Assembly (NCBI GenBank): GCA_051251535.1
Contig: JBPOEV010000004.1
Location: 1-64,000, forward strand
Direction: 5' to 3'
Source: GCA-2746425 sp051251535
GTDB taxonomy: Bacteria > Pseudomonadota > Alphaproteobacteria > Rhizobiales > GCA-2746425
DNA length: 64,000 bases
A program made the translations under genes and the position numbers. Shown piece after piece: positions 17,188-24,976 of the stretch. Positions within the stretch are counted from its first letter, which is position 1; each line of letters starts with the position of its first letter. A model generated the notes under the pieces. The model ran no database searches. It was given only the letters and a program-made list of their open reading frames with translations, and was not told the DNA's origin.

Positions 17188-18858
17188 ATGGCGCAATCTT
17201 CGTTCAGTCATATCATCATTGGCGGAGGCACTGCAGGTTGTGTCCTTGCTGCACGACTAAGCGAAGCCCCAGGGACCAACGTTCTGCTTCTCGAAGCGGG
17301 TGGGCGCGATTGGCATCCCTATATCCACATGCCGGTCGGGTTCTCTAAAACAACTGGCAGCAACTTGACTTGGGGCTACCACACCGAACCGCAGGTCCAT
17401 GCCGGAAATCGTCGTATTCCTTACGCGCAAGGCCGAGTACTCGGCGGCGGTAGTTCCATCAATGCTGAGGTTTTCACCCGAGGCGTACCGCAGGATTATG
17501 ATCGTTGGGCCAATGACGAAGGATGCCCAGGCTGGTCTTTTGCTGATGTTCAACCTTACTTTCTCCGATCCGAAGGTAATCGAAGTTTGGCGGATGCCTG
17601 GCATGGAACCGATGGTCCTCTGGGCGTATCCAATGTCGCCAATCCGCTGCCGCTCACCCGTGCATTCATTATGGCCTGCCAACAATACGGCATTCCATTC
17701 AACCACGATTTCAATGGTCCACGGCAAGCGGGCACGGGTTGTTATCAGCTCAATGTGGTAGATGGTCGACGGTGTTCGGCGGCCAAGGGTTACCTCGATC
17801 CCGCCAGGGGCCGATCCAACCTGACGGTGTTGACTGGAGCTCACAGCCAAAAGCTGATCGTCAATGGCCATAAAGTGTCGGGTGTCGAATATGTGCGAAA
17901 AGGTTTGGCTGAAGCCGTTTATGCGGATGTTGAAGTCATACTCACAGCTGGTGCGATTGGTTCCCCAAAGCTGCTGATGCTGTCAGGAATTGGGCCCGCG
18001 AACCACCTTCGGGATATCGGAATTGAAGTACGAGCAGATGTCGCGCAGGTCGGATCTAACCTGTCGGACCACGTTAATATCGATCTTGTTGCCGAGCTTC
18101 ATGACCATGGTGGTTTGGACAAATACAAAAAACCTCAATGGGCCGCGTGGGCCGGGTTGCAATATCTGATCAATCGCACGGGCCCGGCAGCGAGCAATGT
18201 CGTTGAAGGTGGGATGTTCTGGTATTCGGGCGAAGACAGGTCAATCCCCGATCTGCAGTTTCACTTCTTACCCGGAGCAGGAGCCGAAGACGGTGTTGGC
18301 AACGTTTCAAAAGGACGCTCGGGCATCACACTGAACTGCTACGGGTTGCGCCCCAAAGCGCGAGGTACAGTGCGGCTCTCATCCGGCGACCCGAAAGCTG
18401 CACCCAGAATTGATCCAAACTTCTTCGGCCATCCTGACGATCTGGCAACCACCGTGGCCGGGTTGAAACTCTGCGGCGAGATAATTGCCCAACCAGCTTT
18501 GGCAGAGCATGTTCGCCGGATCGTCTTGCCCGATGACAGCCTTACCACGGACGCGGAGCTATCTGATTTTGTGCGCCATCACGGTCGCACGTCCTATCAT
18601 CCGGTTGGAACTTGCCGGATGGGGTCTGACCACAACGCCGTTGTGGATACCGAACTGAAACTGAATGGCTTCGATGGCATTCGAGTTTGCGACAGCAGCA
18701 TCTTCCCCAGCTTAATCGGATCGAACACCAACGCCCCCACGGCGATGGTCGCGGAAAAATCTGCCGACATTATTCTGGGACGGGAGCCAATTTGCGCGGT
18801 GAGCACTACCAGTTCGGGAAGTACGCATAGAAGCAAGCCCACACAGGTTGAGCTGTAG
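17188..18858 (+). CDS. GMC-family FAD-dependent oxidoreductase (alcohol dehydrogenase type)
   Basis: FAD enzyme of 556 residues that typically oxidises an alcohol to an aldehyde (choline, polyethylene glycol or other primary alcohols). The FAD-binding HIIIGGGTAGCVLAARLSE is at the N-terminus. GMC signature 1 (GRVLGGGSSINAEVFTRG) and signature 2 (GAIGSPKLLMLSGIGP) are present. The C-terminal catalytic His (SYHPVGTCRMG) and Asn (NTNAPTAM) are intact. The ATG was chosen because AGGA precedes it, eight bases after the TetR stop. It would supply the aldehyde for the ALDH upstream. The final 20 residues are low-complexity and unusual. Confidence 0.92.
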   Translation: MAQSSFSHIIIGGGTAGCVLAARLSEAPGTNVLLLEAGGRDWHPYIHMPVGFSKTTGSNLTWGYHTEPQVHAGNRRIPYAQGRVLGGGSSINAEVFTRGVPQDYDRWANDEGCPGWSFADVQPYFLRSEGNRSLADAWHGTDGPLGVSNVANPLPLTRAFIMACQQYGIPFNHDFNGPRQAGTGCYQLNVVDGRRCSAAKGYLDPARGRSNLTVLTGAHSQKLIVNGHKVSGVEYVRKGLAEAVYADVEVILTAGAIGSPKLLMLSGIGPANHLRDIGIEVRADVAQVGSNLSDHVNIDLVAELHDHGGLDKYKKPQWAAWAGLQYLINRTGPAASNVVEGGMFWYSGEDRSIPDLQFHFLPGAGAEDGVGNVSKGRSGITLNCYGLRPKARGTVRLSSGDPKAAPRIDPNFFGHPDDLATTVAGLKLCGEIIAQPALAEHVRRIVLPDDSLTTDAELSDFVRHHGRTSYHPVGTCRMGSDHNAVVDTELKLNGFDGIRVCDSSIFPSLIGSNTNAPTAMVAEKSADIILGREPICAVSTTSSGSTHRSKPTQVEL

Positions 18859-19308
18859 CCGTTTGCGATGGTCACATTACAGAAAGTGAGGCCAATTGCG
18901 ATATTGAGTGCCTTTTCGAGAACCGTCTCGGTGCAGACTAGATTCGTTACTTTGAGTTTCATCAACTGTGATCCGCACTCGGATTGCACAGACTTGTTTC
19001 GGCAACGGTGGTGGCCAGGGTTTAATCAACCGAAACATGTTTGGTTATGCGAGTGTGCACCGCGAAATTCCAATGCTGCTGCATTGGGTTCCAACTGAGT
19101 TAGTCAGATGGTTGTGAAGGTTTGCTTCCCGCCCAATAGAGACCTTGGAATACGCCAACCTCAAGCGATGGGGCGCAAACATCAAATCTTCTGAAGATAT
19201 TCCCGCATCTTCCCGTTTTAGTGCTTACTGTGTGCTTACCTTCTATCAATCGACAAAATTCAATAGCAACAAATATACGCTCAACATATTGATTTTATGT
19301 GGAAAAAA
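18859..19308. other. Non-coding stretch after the catabolic block
   Basis: No gene I can support. A short open frame at 18868-19098 has no ribosome-binding site and no recognisable motif. Composition turns AT-rich toward the right. It ends at a tRNA-Thr fragment, so it may be the edge of inserted DNA. Confidence 0.45.
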
Positions 19309-19356
19309 TGGTGTCGCAGGGGGGTTGAACTCCCGACCTCGTCATTACCAATGACA
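19309..19356 (-). pseudogene. 3' fragment of tRNA-Thr (GGT), possible attachment-site scar
   Basis: Read on the minus strand, this contains an anticodon stem-loop with loop TTGGTAA (anticodon GGT), the variable-region GAGGTC, a T-arm-like GGGAGTTCAACC and an encoded CCA end. The 5' acceptor strand and a proper D arm are missing upstream. The T-stem/acceptor side is two bases short, so this is not a functional tRNA. Displaced 3' ends of tRNA genes are the usual footprint of integrative elements. Confidence 0.6.
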
Positions 19357-19577
19357 GCGTCAAATAGCGAGGCAAGCAGCCTCCATATCAATTCCATCTA
19401 TGGCAATTGGTGAGGCAGACGTTCATCTATCTTGGTTTATTGCTGTCAATTTGGGCTAAAGGGCAAATTTGAAGTGCAGCAGGGGCCAAGTTGGTGCGGC
19501 CTAGTGCTATGGTAAAAGTGGGCTAAATTCCAATTTACCTAATAAAACGTTTGTATATCAGTAGTTTAGAAGAGTGT

Positions 19578-19727
19578 ATGGCGGACCTGCGGGGAGAAAG
19601 TTCGAACCATCTGGATGATCTTTTCAAAGACTTGGAAGCCTGGGAAGCAATTTTGAGTTCGCTGCCTGATTTTGGTGTGGATCAAAATCAGGATGAGATG
19701 GAATTGCCCGCGTTGGCTATCGATTAA
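19578..19727 (+). CDS. Small acidic protein, 49 residues, function unknown
   Basis: Short complete frame starting MADLRGESSNHLDDLF, followed by an amphipathic KDLEAWEAIL segment and an acidic QNQDEMELP tail. AGAAGAG lies just before the ATG, slightly too close for an ideal ribosome-binding site. I do not recognise the family. It lies alone between the tRNA-Thr fragment and the hydrolase gene, with a strong hairpin 70 bases downstream. It may be real or a chance frame. Confidence 0.35.
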   Translation: MADLRGESSNHLDDLFKDLEAWEAILSSLPDFGVDQNQDEMELPALAID

Positions 19728-19799
19728 CAACCGAACGTCAAATGGCAGCTCCGAGCCCTGAGCTACCGAATGCTGCGCTTCGTTCTAATGGCTGCTTCG

Positions 19800-19831
19800 T
19801 AGAGCGCGGTCTATCTCAAAGCCGCGCTCTA
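19800..19831. terminator. Hairpin between the small ORF and the hydrolase
   Basis: Perfect ten-base arms TAGAGCGCGG/CCGCGCTCTA around a 12-base loop. There is no T tract on either side, so termination is uncertain. It lies 16 bases after the hydrolase stop on the minus strand. Confidence 0.45.
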
Positions 19832-19846
19832 CCATCTTTAGACACA

Positions 19847-20815
19847 TTAGTTGGTTTCTACCGTTGCCAGGGCGTCGGCATTTGATTGCAGCACTTCTTG
19901 GGTCTGCGACCAACTCGGATCGTCGTCGTAGAGATGGGAATACAGAAACGCAGACGTAGCCCGCTGCACGACCGCGAGACGATCCGGGTCTTCGTCGCCG
20001 GTTTCTTTCGCGTCGTAACCGGCGATCCCGCCAAGCCCGTGTTGTCCGCCGACAAGGCTCAACAGGTGCGATGCGCCGGGGCCATCCTCAAAGGCCGCCC
20101 GATACCATTCCGCTCCGCGCACAGTCATGAACGGGTTCACATCTTCGTCACCGACGACCACAAGTGACGGCGTTGAAAGGTGCGAATAGTCTGGATTGAG
20201 TTCAGAGAAGTTTTCCCGCGCGAAGTCGCTGAGGTTGTCGCCACCACGTCCTGGAGGGGCGAGCAGCACGCCGGTTTTGATCCGTGGTTCGATGACGGAC
20301 ACGTCGGTGTCCTCGGGTCGCTTCGGATCGGTGAGCCTTGCACCAAGCAGCATACCAACCGTCTGACCGCCCATCGAGTGCCCGACGGCAGCGATCCGAT
20401 CATGATCAAGGCGGCCCGCAAGTAAAGGCGTTTTGGATTCGATTGCATCTAGCTGGTCGATGATATGCTTTATCTCATCGACGCGCATGCGCCAGAAGAG
20501 CGGTGCGCCCGGTTGGTCGTGGGGCAGTCCACCGACCTTCGAATTGGCGTGGGTCGGCTGGATCACGGCAAAACCTTGGCTCGCCAAGAAGGACACGAAA
20601 GGCCCGTAGCCATCCTTTGACGGCAGATAGAGCGAAGGCCCATCCCCGTGGGAGAGCAGCACGATAGGAAGGTCTTCACCTTCGATTGGGGCCGTAATGC
20701 GCAGTTCAAGCGGCTGCGATCGGAACGGCGCGGCAAGTGTCACGGGATCAATTGAGATGGTTTGCACAGGCGGGCGCATTGGCAGGTGGCGCGCCTTTTC
20801 GATGAGATTGTTCAT
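19847..20815 (-). CDS. Alpha/beta hydrolase (dienelactone hydrolase/PAF-acetylhydrolase-like)
   Basis: Serine hydrolase of 322 residues without a signal peptide. The oxyanion segment is VLLSHGDG, the nucleophile elbow is GHSMGGQ, and likely acid and base residues lie in VVVGDEDVNPF and GGQHGLGG. These match the large platelet-activating-factor acetylhydrolase/dienelactone hydrolase group, whose substrates vary widely. It is divergent from a TetR gene, and three operator repeats fill the intergenic region, so its expression is probably induced by a substrate or toxic compound. Confidence 0.88.
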   Translation of the reverse strand: MNNLIEKARHLPMRPPVQTISIDPVTLAAPFRSQPLELRITAPIEGEDLPIVLLSHGDGPSLYLPSKDGYGPFVSFLASQGFAVIQPTHANSKVGGLPHDQPGAPLFWRMRVDEIKHIIDQLDAIESKTPLLAGRLDHDRIAAVGHSMGGQTVGMLLGARLTDPKRPEDTDVSVIEPRIKTGVLLAPPGRGGDNLSDFARENFSELNPDYSHLSTPSLVVVGDEDVNPFMTVRGAEWYRAAFEDGPGASHLLSLVGGQHGLGGIAGYDAKETGDEDPDRLAVVQRATSAFLYSHLYDDDPSWSQTQEVLQSNADALATVETN

Positions 20816-20872
20816 GGTTCTATCCTCTTTGGGGTGTTCAGCCGGGTTCGGATCGGCTATCTGTCAGTAAGT

Positions 20873-20886
20873 GGAACGCTGTTCCG
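20873..20886. promoter_or_regulatory. TetR operator repeat A (hydrolase/TetR intergenic)
   Basis: GGAACGCTGTTCCG, inverted repeat GGAAC/GTTCC. First of three similar sites between the divergent hydrolase and TetR genes. Confidence 0.7.
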
Positions 20887-20897
20887 ATGGCATATAT

Positions 20898-20911
20898 GGA
20901 GCATTGTTCCG
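20898..20911. promoter_or_regulatory. TetR operator repeat B
   Basis: GGAGCATTGTTCCG, one arm weaker than in repeats A and C. Centre-to-centre spacing to repeat A is 25 bases. Confidence 0.65.
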
Positions 20912-20925
20912 CTTATGTCAATAAA

Positions 20926-20940
20926 CGGAACGTTGTTCCG
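20926..20940. promoter_or_regulatory. TetR operator repeat C
   Basis: CGGAACGTTGTTCCG, the strongest of the three inverted repeats and closest to the TetR start codon (33 bases). Confidence 0.7.
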
Positions 20941-20972
20941 AAAATGCGGATTGAAGACGAGTTAGGGTCAAA

Positions 20973-21554
20973 ATGAAGGACGCAGATGCTCAACCCGAAA
21001 CCACTCGGTCGTTGCGTGCGGATGCTGCCCGCAACGAGGATGCCGTATTGCAGGCAGCCAAAGAGGTCTTCCTGCGATCCGGTGTAGATGCTCCGGTTCG
21101 CGAGGTGGCGAGCTTAGCCGGGGTTGGTGTCGGCACGCTCTACCGGCGTTTCCCAAAACGCTCTGATTTGATCAAGGCCGTGTTCCGTAGAGAGATCGAC
21201 GCTTGTGCTGACGCAGCGCGAAACCTGGAGGCGTCGCTCGACCCGGGCGATGCCCTCGCTGAATGGTTGATGCTCTACGCCGATTTCATGGGAACCAAGA
21301 AAGGTTTGGCAACGGCGCTCCACTCCGGCGACGAGGCGTATGCCGATTTGCCAGGTTACTTTCGGGAGCGGTTCGAACCCGCACTGTCACGTCTGTTAAA
21401 TCGCGCGAATGAGGCGAGTGCCCTTCGCGCGGATGTCAAACCCTTTGACCTGTTGCGTGCAATCGGCAACCTCTCCGTGGCCGAAGGCGAAGATCGTGAC
21501 GCGCATGTAAAGCAAATGGTATCGCTGATGATCGGCGGGCTTTTGGAGCGCTGA
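20973..21554 (+). CDS. TetR/AcrR family regulator (divergent from hydrolase)
   Basis: Repressor of 193 residues. The helix-turn-helix reads APVREVASLAGVGVGTLYRR followed by FPKRSDL, a TetR subgroup with the GVGTLYRRFP signature. The C-terminal domain is helical and ends in ISMIGGLLER-like sequence. It probably binds the GGAAC-type repeats in front of it, controlling itself and the hydrolase. Confidence 0.9.
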   Translation: MKDADAQPETTRSLRADAARNEDAVLQAAKEVFLRSGVDAPVREVASLAGVGVGTLYRRFPKRSDLIKAVFRREIDACADAARNLEASLDPGDALAEWLMLYADFMGTKKGLATALHSGDEAYADLPGYFRERFEPALSRLLNRANEASALRADVKPFDLLRAIGNLSVAEGEDRDAHVKQMVSLMIGGLLER

Positions 21555-21807
21555 GCGCCGAATTCTGTACGCGAGCCACGCGATACCGCGCCGTGCATCA
21601 TTCTTACCAAAAACGGTCATTGGCGTACCACGAAGGAACGACAGCTTTGTCCGCACAGCTGCCATCGATTTTCGCCAAATTTTGAGACTCGTTAGCCCAA
21701 GAACCGCCCAACCATAAAGCTGAACAAGCTAATGTAAGGCCTGAAAACTTAATTGTGTTGCTCTGATCCCGCCAAACGGGTTCGGAGACGCAACCGTTTT
21801 ATGGAAA

Positions 21808-21897
21808 TGGCGGAGAGGAAGGGATTCGAACCCTCGAAACGCTTTCACGCTTACACCCTTAGCAGGGGCGCGCCTTCAACCACTCGGCCACCTCTCC
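21808..21897 (-). tRNA. tRNA-Ser (GCT)
   Basis: Complete class II tRNA on the minus strand, 90 bases including encoded CCA. The acceptor stem GGAGAGG/CCTCTCC, anticodon loop CTGCTAA (anticodon GCT) and a long variable arm are visible, together with the T arm GGGTTCGAATCCC. The stretch of about 250 bases on its right (to 22150) must hold its promoter; the 250 bases to its left show no gene. Confidence 0.95.
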
Positions 21898-22105
21898 ACC
21901 GCCGGGGATAGCGCGATGCATTGCGGTAGTGCAAGAGTTTTCTGAGTGCCATTCACAAATTTGTTGTTCGGGTGCGGTGACAGGCCGTTTTCCGAGCGTT
22001 GGGCGCGTTGGATCGTCCAACAATGGCCACGGTAAATTATCATAATTCGATGCGTTGAATTTTTTTTGAAACTTATTCCGGATCCCCGCCGTAGACCTTG
22101 TAGTT

Positions 22106-22135
22106 CCAACTTCAACAACCCCAACTTCAACAACC
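22106..22135 (+). repeat. Perfect 15-bp tandem duplication upstream of TPR gene
   Basis: Two adjacent identical copies of CCAACTTCAACAACC, ending 15 bases before the start codon of the TPR gene, in the 5' leader. Confidence 0.8.
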
Positions 22136-22150
22136 AACGGAGAGTTTATC

Positions 22151-22744
22151 ATGACGCAGTTCCATTCTTCCTCACCATCCCGCCGCCCAAACATTTCCGG
22201 CAAAGCCTTCCTTGCCTGGTCTTGCGCCCCAGTATTGGCCTTAGGCCTGCTGATGGGGCAGGCCAATGCAGCCGGTTCTGATAGTTCCGAGCCACCCAAG
22301 CCAACTGAGACGACGCAAAAGTGTAAAGATGGTCAGATGTGGGACAAGGATACAAAAACTTGCGTATCCGCCCAGCAAGGCATGTTTGATGATGACACGC
22401 TCTATGATGCCGCGCGGGAATTGGCCTATGACGGCCAGTATGAGAACGCGATTGACCTTTTGCAGCTGGCCGGCAACTCCGATGACCCGCGTATCTTGAA
22501 CTATCTTGGCTTTTCAAACCGCAAAGCGGGCCGGATGGATGTTGGTATGGGATATTACAAGGAAGCGCTGAAGCGTGACCCGGACTACATTCTGGCGCGC
22601 TCCTATATGGGGCAGGCCTATCTGCAGCAGAACCAGCGTAATGCAGCTCGTGATCAGCTTCTGGAAATCGAAGCGCGCGGCGGCAAGGGTACCTGGGCGC
22701 ATACAGCTCTGGTCATGGCTATGAAGAACGCCAGCACTTATTAA
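22151..22744 (+). CDS. Exported TPR-repeat protein
   Basis: 197 residues with a signal peptide whose hydrophobic core is about residues 20-37 (VLALGLLMGQANA). The mature part has two TPR-like helical pairs (for example DLLQLAGNSDDPRILNYLGF and MGYYKEALKRDPDYILARSY) and a short N-terminal segment with two cysteines (CKDGQMWDKDTKTC) that could form a disulfide. TPR repeats mediate protein contacts, so a periplasmic scaffold role is likely but the partner is unknown. ACGGAGAG precedes the ATG. A strong terminator follows. Confidence 0.85.
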   Translation: MTQFHSSSPSRRPNISGKAFLAWSCAPVLALGLLMGQANAAGSDSSEPPKPTETTQKCKDGQMWDKDTKTCVSAQQGMFDDDTLYDAARELAYDGQYENAIDLLQLAGNSDDPRILNYLGFSNRKAGRMDVGMGYYKEALKRDPDYILARSYMGQAYLQQNQRNAARDQLLEIEARGGKGTWAHTALVMAMKNASTY

Positions 22745-22778
22745 TGACTGTCGGCATTCACAGCCAGACTTGTGTACC

Positions 22779-22823
22779 TAAAAAAGAGGCCGTGGCGCTG
22801 GAATTCAGCGCCACGGCCTTTTT
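22779..22823. terminator. Bidirectional rho-independent terminator
   Basis: Thirteen-base perfect stem GGCCGTGGCGCTG with its complement, loop GAATT, followed by five T and preceded by seven A-rich bases. It serves both the TPR gene and the convergent metY gene. Confidence 0.9.
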
Positions 22824-22848
22824 GTTGACTGCCAGAGATCAGATCAGA

Positions 22849-24126
22849 TCAGGCGAGGGCCTGCTCCAGATCGGCAATGATGTCTGCCGGGTCTTCGATG
22901 CCGATAGAGACACGCACCACGTCGGGACCAGCACCCGCCGCTTTTTTCTGCTCATCGGATAGTTGGCGATGGGTTGTGGAAGCGGGATGAATGATCAGGC
23001 TTCTGGTATCTCCAATATTGGCAAGGTGAGACAGCAGCTCAACCTTTCCAACCATGGCAACGCCAGCATCGTATCCGCCGGTTACACCAAAGGTGAACAC
23101 AGCACCGGCGCCCTTTGGCATGTATTTCTGCTGAAGCTGGTGATAGCGATCACCCGGCAGGCCTGCATAGGAGACCCAGGCAATTTTCGGGTGGTTCGAG
23201 AGGAACTCAGCCACCTTCAGGGCATTGTCACAATGGCGCTGCATGCGCAGGCTCAAGGTTTCAATGCCGGTCAGGATGTTGAATGAGTTTGTTGGCGAGA
23301 TTGCCGGACCCAAATCACGCAGGCCAAGCACACGGCAGGCAATGGCAAAGGCAAAATTGCCAAAGACTTCACCGATGACCATGTTGTTGTATTCAGGGCG
23401 TGGCTCGCTGAGCATTGGATAGCGGCCTTCACGCATCCAGTCGAATGTTCCGCCATCTACGATAGCACCGCCCATGGAATTGCCATGGCCACCCAGGAAT
23501 TTTGTCAGGGAGTGCACGACAATGTCTGCGCCATGCTCAAAAGGGCGGCACAGATAGGGTGTTGCCATGGTGTTATCGACAATAAGCGGAACGCCGGCGC
23601 GCTTGGCGATTTTGCTGATCGCTTCGATATCAGTCACAACGCCGCCGGGATTGGCAAGGCTCTCGATGAAAATGGCTTTGGTTTTTGGTGTAATTGCATT
23701 TTCAAAAGACGACAGATCATCTGAATCTGCCCATACAACGTTCCAGCCGAAATTCTTGAATGAGTGGTTCATCTGGTTGATGGAGCCACCATAAAGTTTT
23801 TTGGCTGCTACAATTTCATCGCCAGGCTGCATCAATGTGTGGAACACCAGCAATTGAGCGGAGTGACCCGAGGCCACGGCGAGTCCTGCGGTGCCGCCTT
23901 CAAGGGCCGCAACGCGCTCTTCCAGAACGGCTGTCGTGGGGTTTGTGATGCGGGTGTAGATGTTTCCGAATGCCTGCAGGCCAAACAGGCTGGCAGCATG
24001 ATCAACATCTTCGAATACAAAAGCTGTGGTCTGGTAAATTGGTGTTGCGCGTGCCCCGGTGGTGGGGTCGGGCTTGGCACCTGCATGAACTGCAAGCGTG
24101 TCGAATGATGGGCCGTTTTCAGACAT
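22849..24126 (-). CDS. metY: O-acetylhomoserine aminocarboxypropyltransferase (sulfhydrylase)
   Basis: PLP enzyme of the Cys/Met metabolism family, 425 residues, the length of MetY rather than the shorter MetB/MetZ. It would make homocysteine from O-acetylhomoserine and sulfide in methionine synthesis. Family blocks include the N-terminal FDTLAVHAGAKPDPTTGARATPIYQT, the ASGHSAQLL cofactor loop, and the PLP lysine in VHSLTKFLGGHG near residue 209. GAGGAA precedes the ATG. It is monocistronic. An upstream hairpin is present, but I see no recognisable SAM riboswitch. Confidence 0.93.
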   Translation of the reverse strand: MSENGPSFDTLAVHAGAKPDPTTGARATPIYQTTAFVFEDVDHAASLFGLQAFGNIYTRITNPTTAVLEERVAALEGGTAGLAVASGHSAQLLVFHTLMQPGDEIVAAKKLYGGSINQMNHSFKNFGWNVVWADSDDLSSFENAITPKTKAIFIESLANPGGVVTDIEAISKIAKRAGVPLIVDNTMATPYLCRPFEHGADIVVHSLTKFLGGHGNSMGGAIVDGGTFDWMREGRYPMLSEPRPEYNNMVIGEVFGNFAFAIACRVLGLRDLGPAISPTNSFNILTGIETLSLRMQRHCDNALKVAEFLSNHPKIAWVSYAGLPGDRYHQLQQKYMPKGAGAVFTFGVTGGYDAGVAMVGKVELLSHLANIGDTRSLIIHPASTTHRQLSDEQKKAAGAGPDVVRVSIGIEDPADIIADLEQALA

Positions 24127-24201
24127 GGACGTTCCTCGGTTCGTTGATCAGTGTTTGTTTAGTGTTCAGTTTTATCCTCTGGGCGGGTGTCATAGCGGAT
24201 T

Positions 24202-24219
24202 TTTGCCACGACTGGCAAA
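24202..24219. other. Hairpin upstream of metY
   Basis: Perfect seven-base arms TTTGCCA/TGGCAAA with loop CGAC, 75-90 bases before the metY start. It could be part of a leader or a regulator site. It does not fit the SAM-II pattern as I know it. Confidence 0.4.
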
Positions 24220-24305
24220 CAAAGCGTTGCCGGGGAAACCGCAAAGCAGGGAAAATCAGTTTAAATCCGGATCTCAATGCAGAATCCAAAACCGGAATTT
24301 CAGGT

Positions 24306-24728
24306 CTAGCTGAAGATCAGCCAGACGCCGTGCCCCAGTAAGCCCAGTGCCAAAACAAGCGTGACCAGTGCCGATAGGCCAAAGCCAACAAAACGTTGCC
24401 AGCCTGGTGCGTCATCCTGAATAAAGTGCCATGCGTGCAGGATGCGGCCCAAGACGAATAGAATGCCAAGAATGTGCAAAACAAACACCGGCGTCCCAAT
24501 CATTGCGGCAATTGCCAGCATGATCAGCGTAATCGGTATGTTTTCGGCGGCATTTCCATGACCGCGCATGGTCCGTATGAGATGCTTGTTGCCGCCATCC
24601 CCAACTGAAATACGGTGTTTTCGGCGTAGCGAACCCGTGCTGTTTCCCAGCCAGATCAGGATGAAAGCACACAGGGCTGTATAAATGCCAACCGCAGCAA
24701 TGGCGGCCGGATCAAAGGGGGTGTTCAT
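24306..24728 (-). CDS. MAPEG-family membrane protein
   Basis: 140 residues with four predicted membrane spans. The MAPEG signature region RTMRGHGNAAENIPI and the following hydrophobic helices are clear. Family members are membrane-bound glutathione transferases or related proteins; many bacterial ones lack a proven activity. AGGA precedes the ATG, and the open frame extends nine codons upstream without a ribosome-binding site. It lies upstream of metY on the same strand, with about 180 bases between. Confidence 0.9.
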   Translation of the reverse strand: MNTPFDPAAIAAVGIYTALCAFILIWLGNSTGSLRRKHRISVGDGGNKHLIRTMRGHGNAAENIPITLIMLAIAAMIGTPVFVLHILGILFVLGRILHAWHFIQDDAPGWQRFVGFGLSALVTLVLALGLLGHGVWLIFS

Positions 24729-24866
24729 TGTTTTTCCTGTCTGCCTTGATTCCACTGATTTCTATATACGGTTGATTTAGGTCTGCGGATAGATCGTTCC
24801 TGCTTAACTCACGAGCTGAAGGGGAACAGGCGAATGAACCAATTACTGCCAGCAGTGAAGGTCAAT

Positions 24867-24885
24867 AGTTCCGCGCAGCGGAACT
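24867..24885. promoter_or_regulatory. IclR-type palindromic operator
   Basis: AGTTCCGC, three bases, GCGGAACT: perfect eight-base arms. It lies about 90 bases before the TctC-like start. This symmetry (GTTCCGC-N3-GCGGAAC) resembles sites of IclR-family regulators, and an IclR gene ends this operon. Confidence 0.65.
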
Positions 24886-24976
24886 GTGGGGTATTTCGAT
24901 GGAGTTTCAAGAGGGGATCAGCATTAGTTGCCTCAAGTCGAATTTCAATTCGAAATCAATAATGGGAGGAACTAAA

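Noticed and set aside
19309..19385. Complete tRNA-Thr gene
   Set aside because: No matching 5' acceptor strand or D arm upstream on the minus strand, and the T-stem/acceptor side is two bases short. Kept only as a fragment.
24127..24260. SAM or SAH riboswitch upstream of metY
   Set aside because: A hairpin is present, but the conserved core and pseudoknot pattern of SAM-II or SAH riboswitches could not be matched by eye. A covariance-model search would decide.
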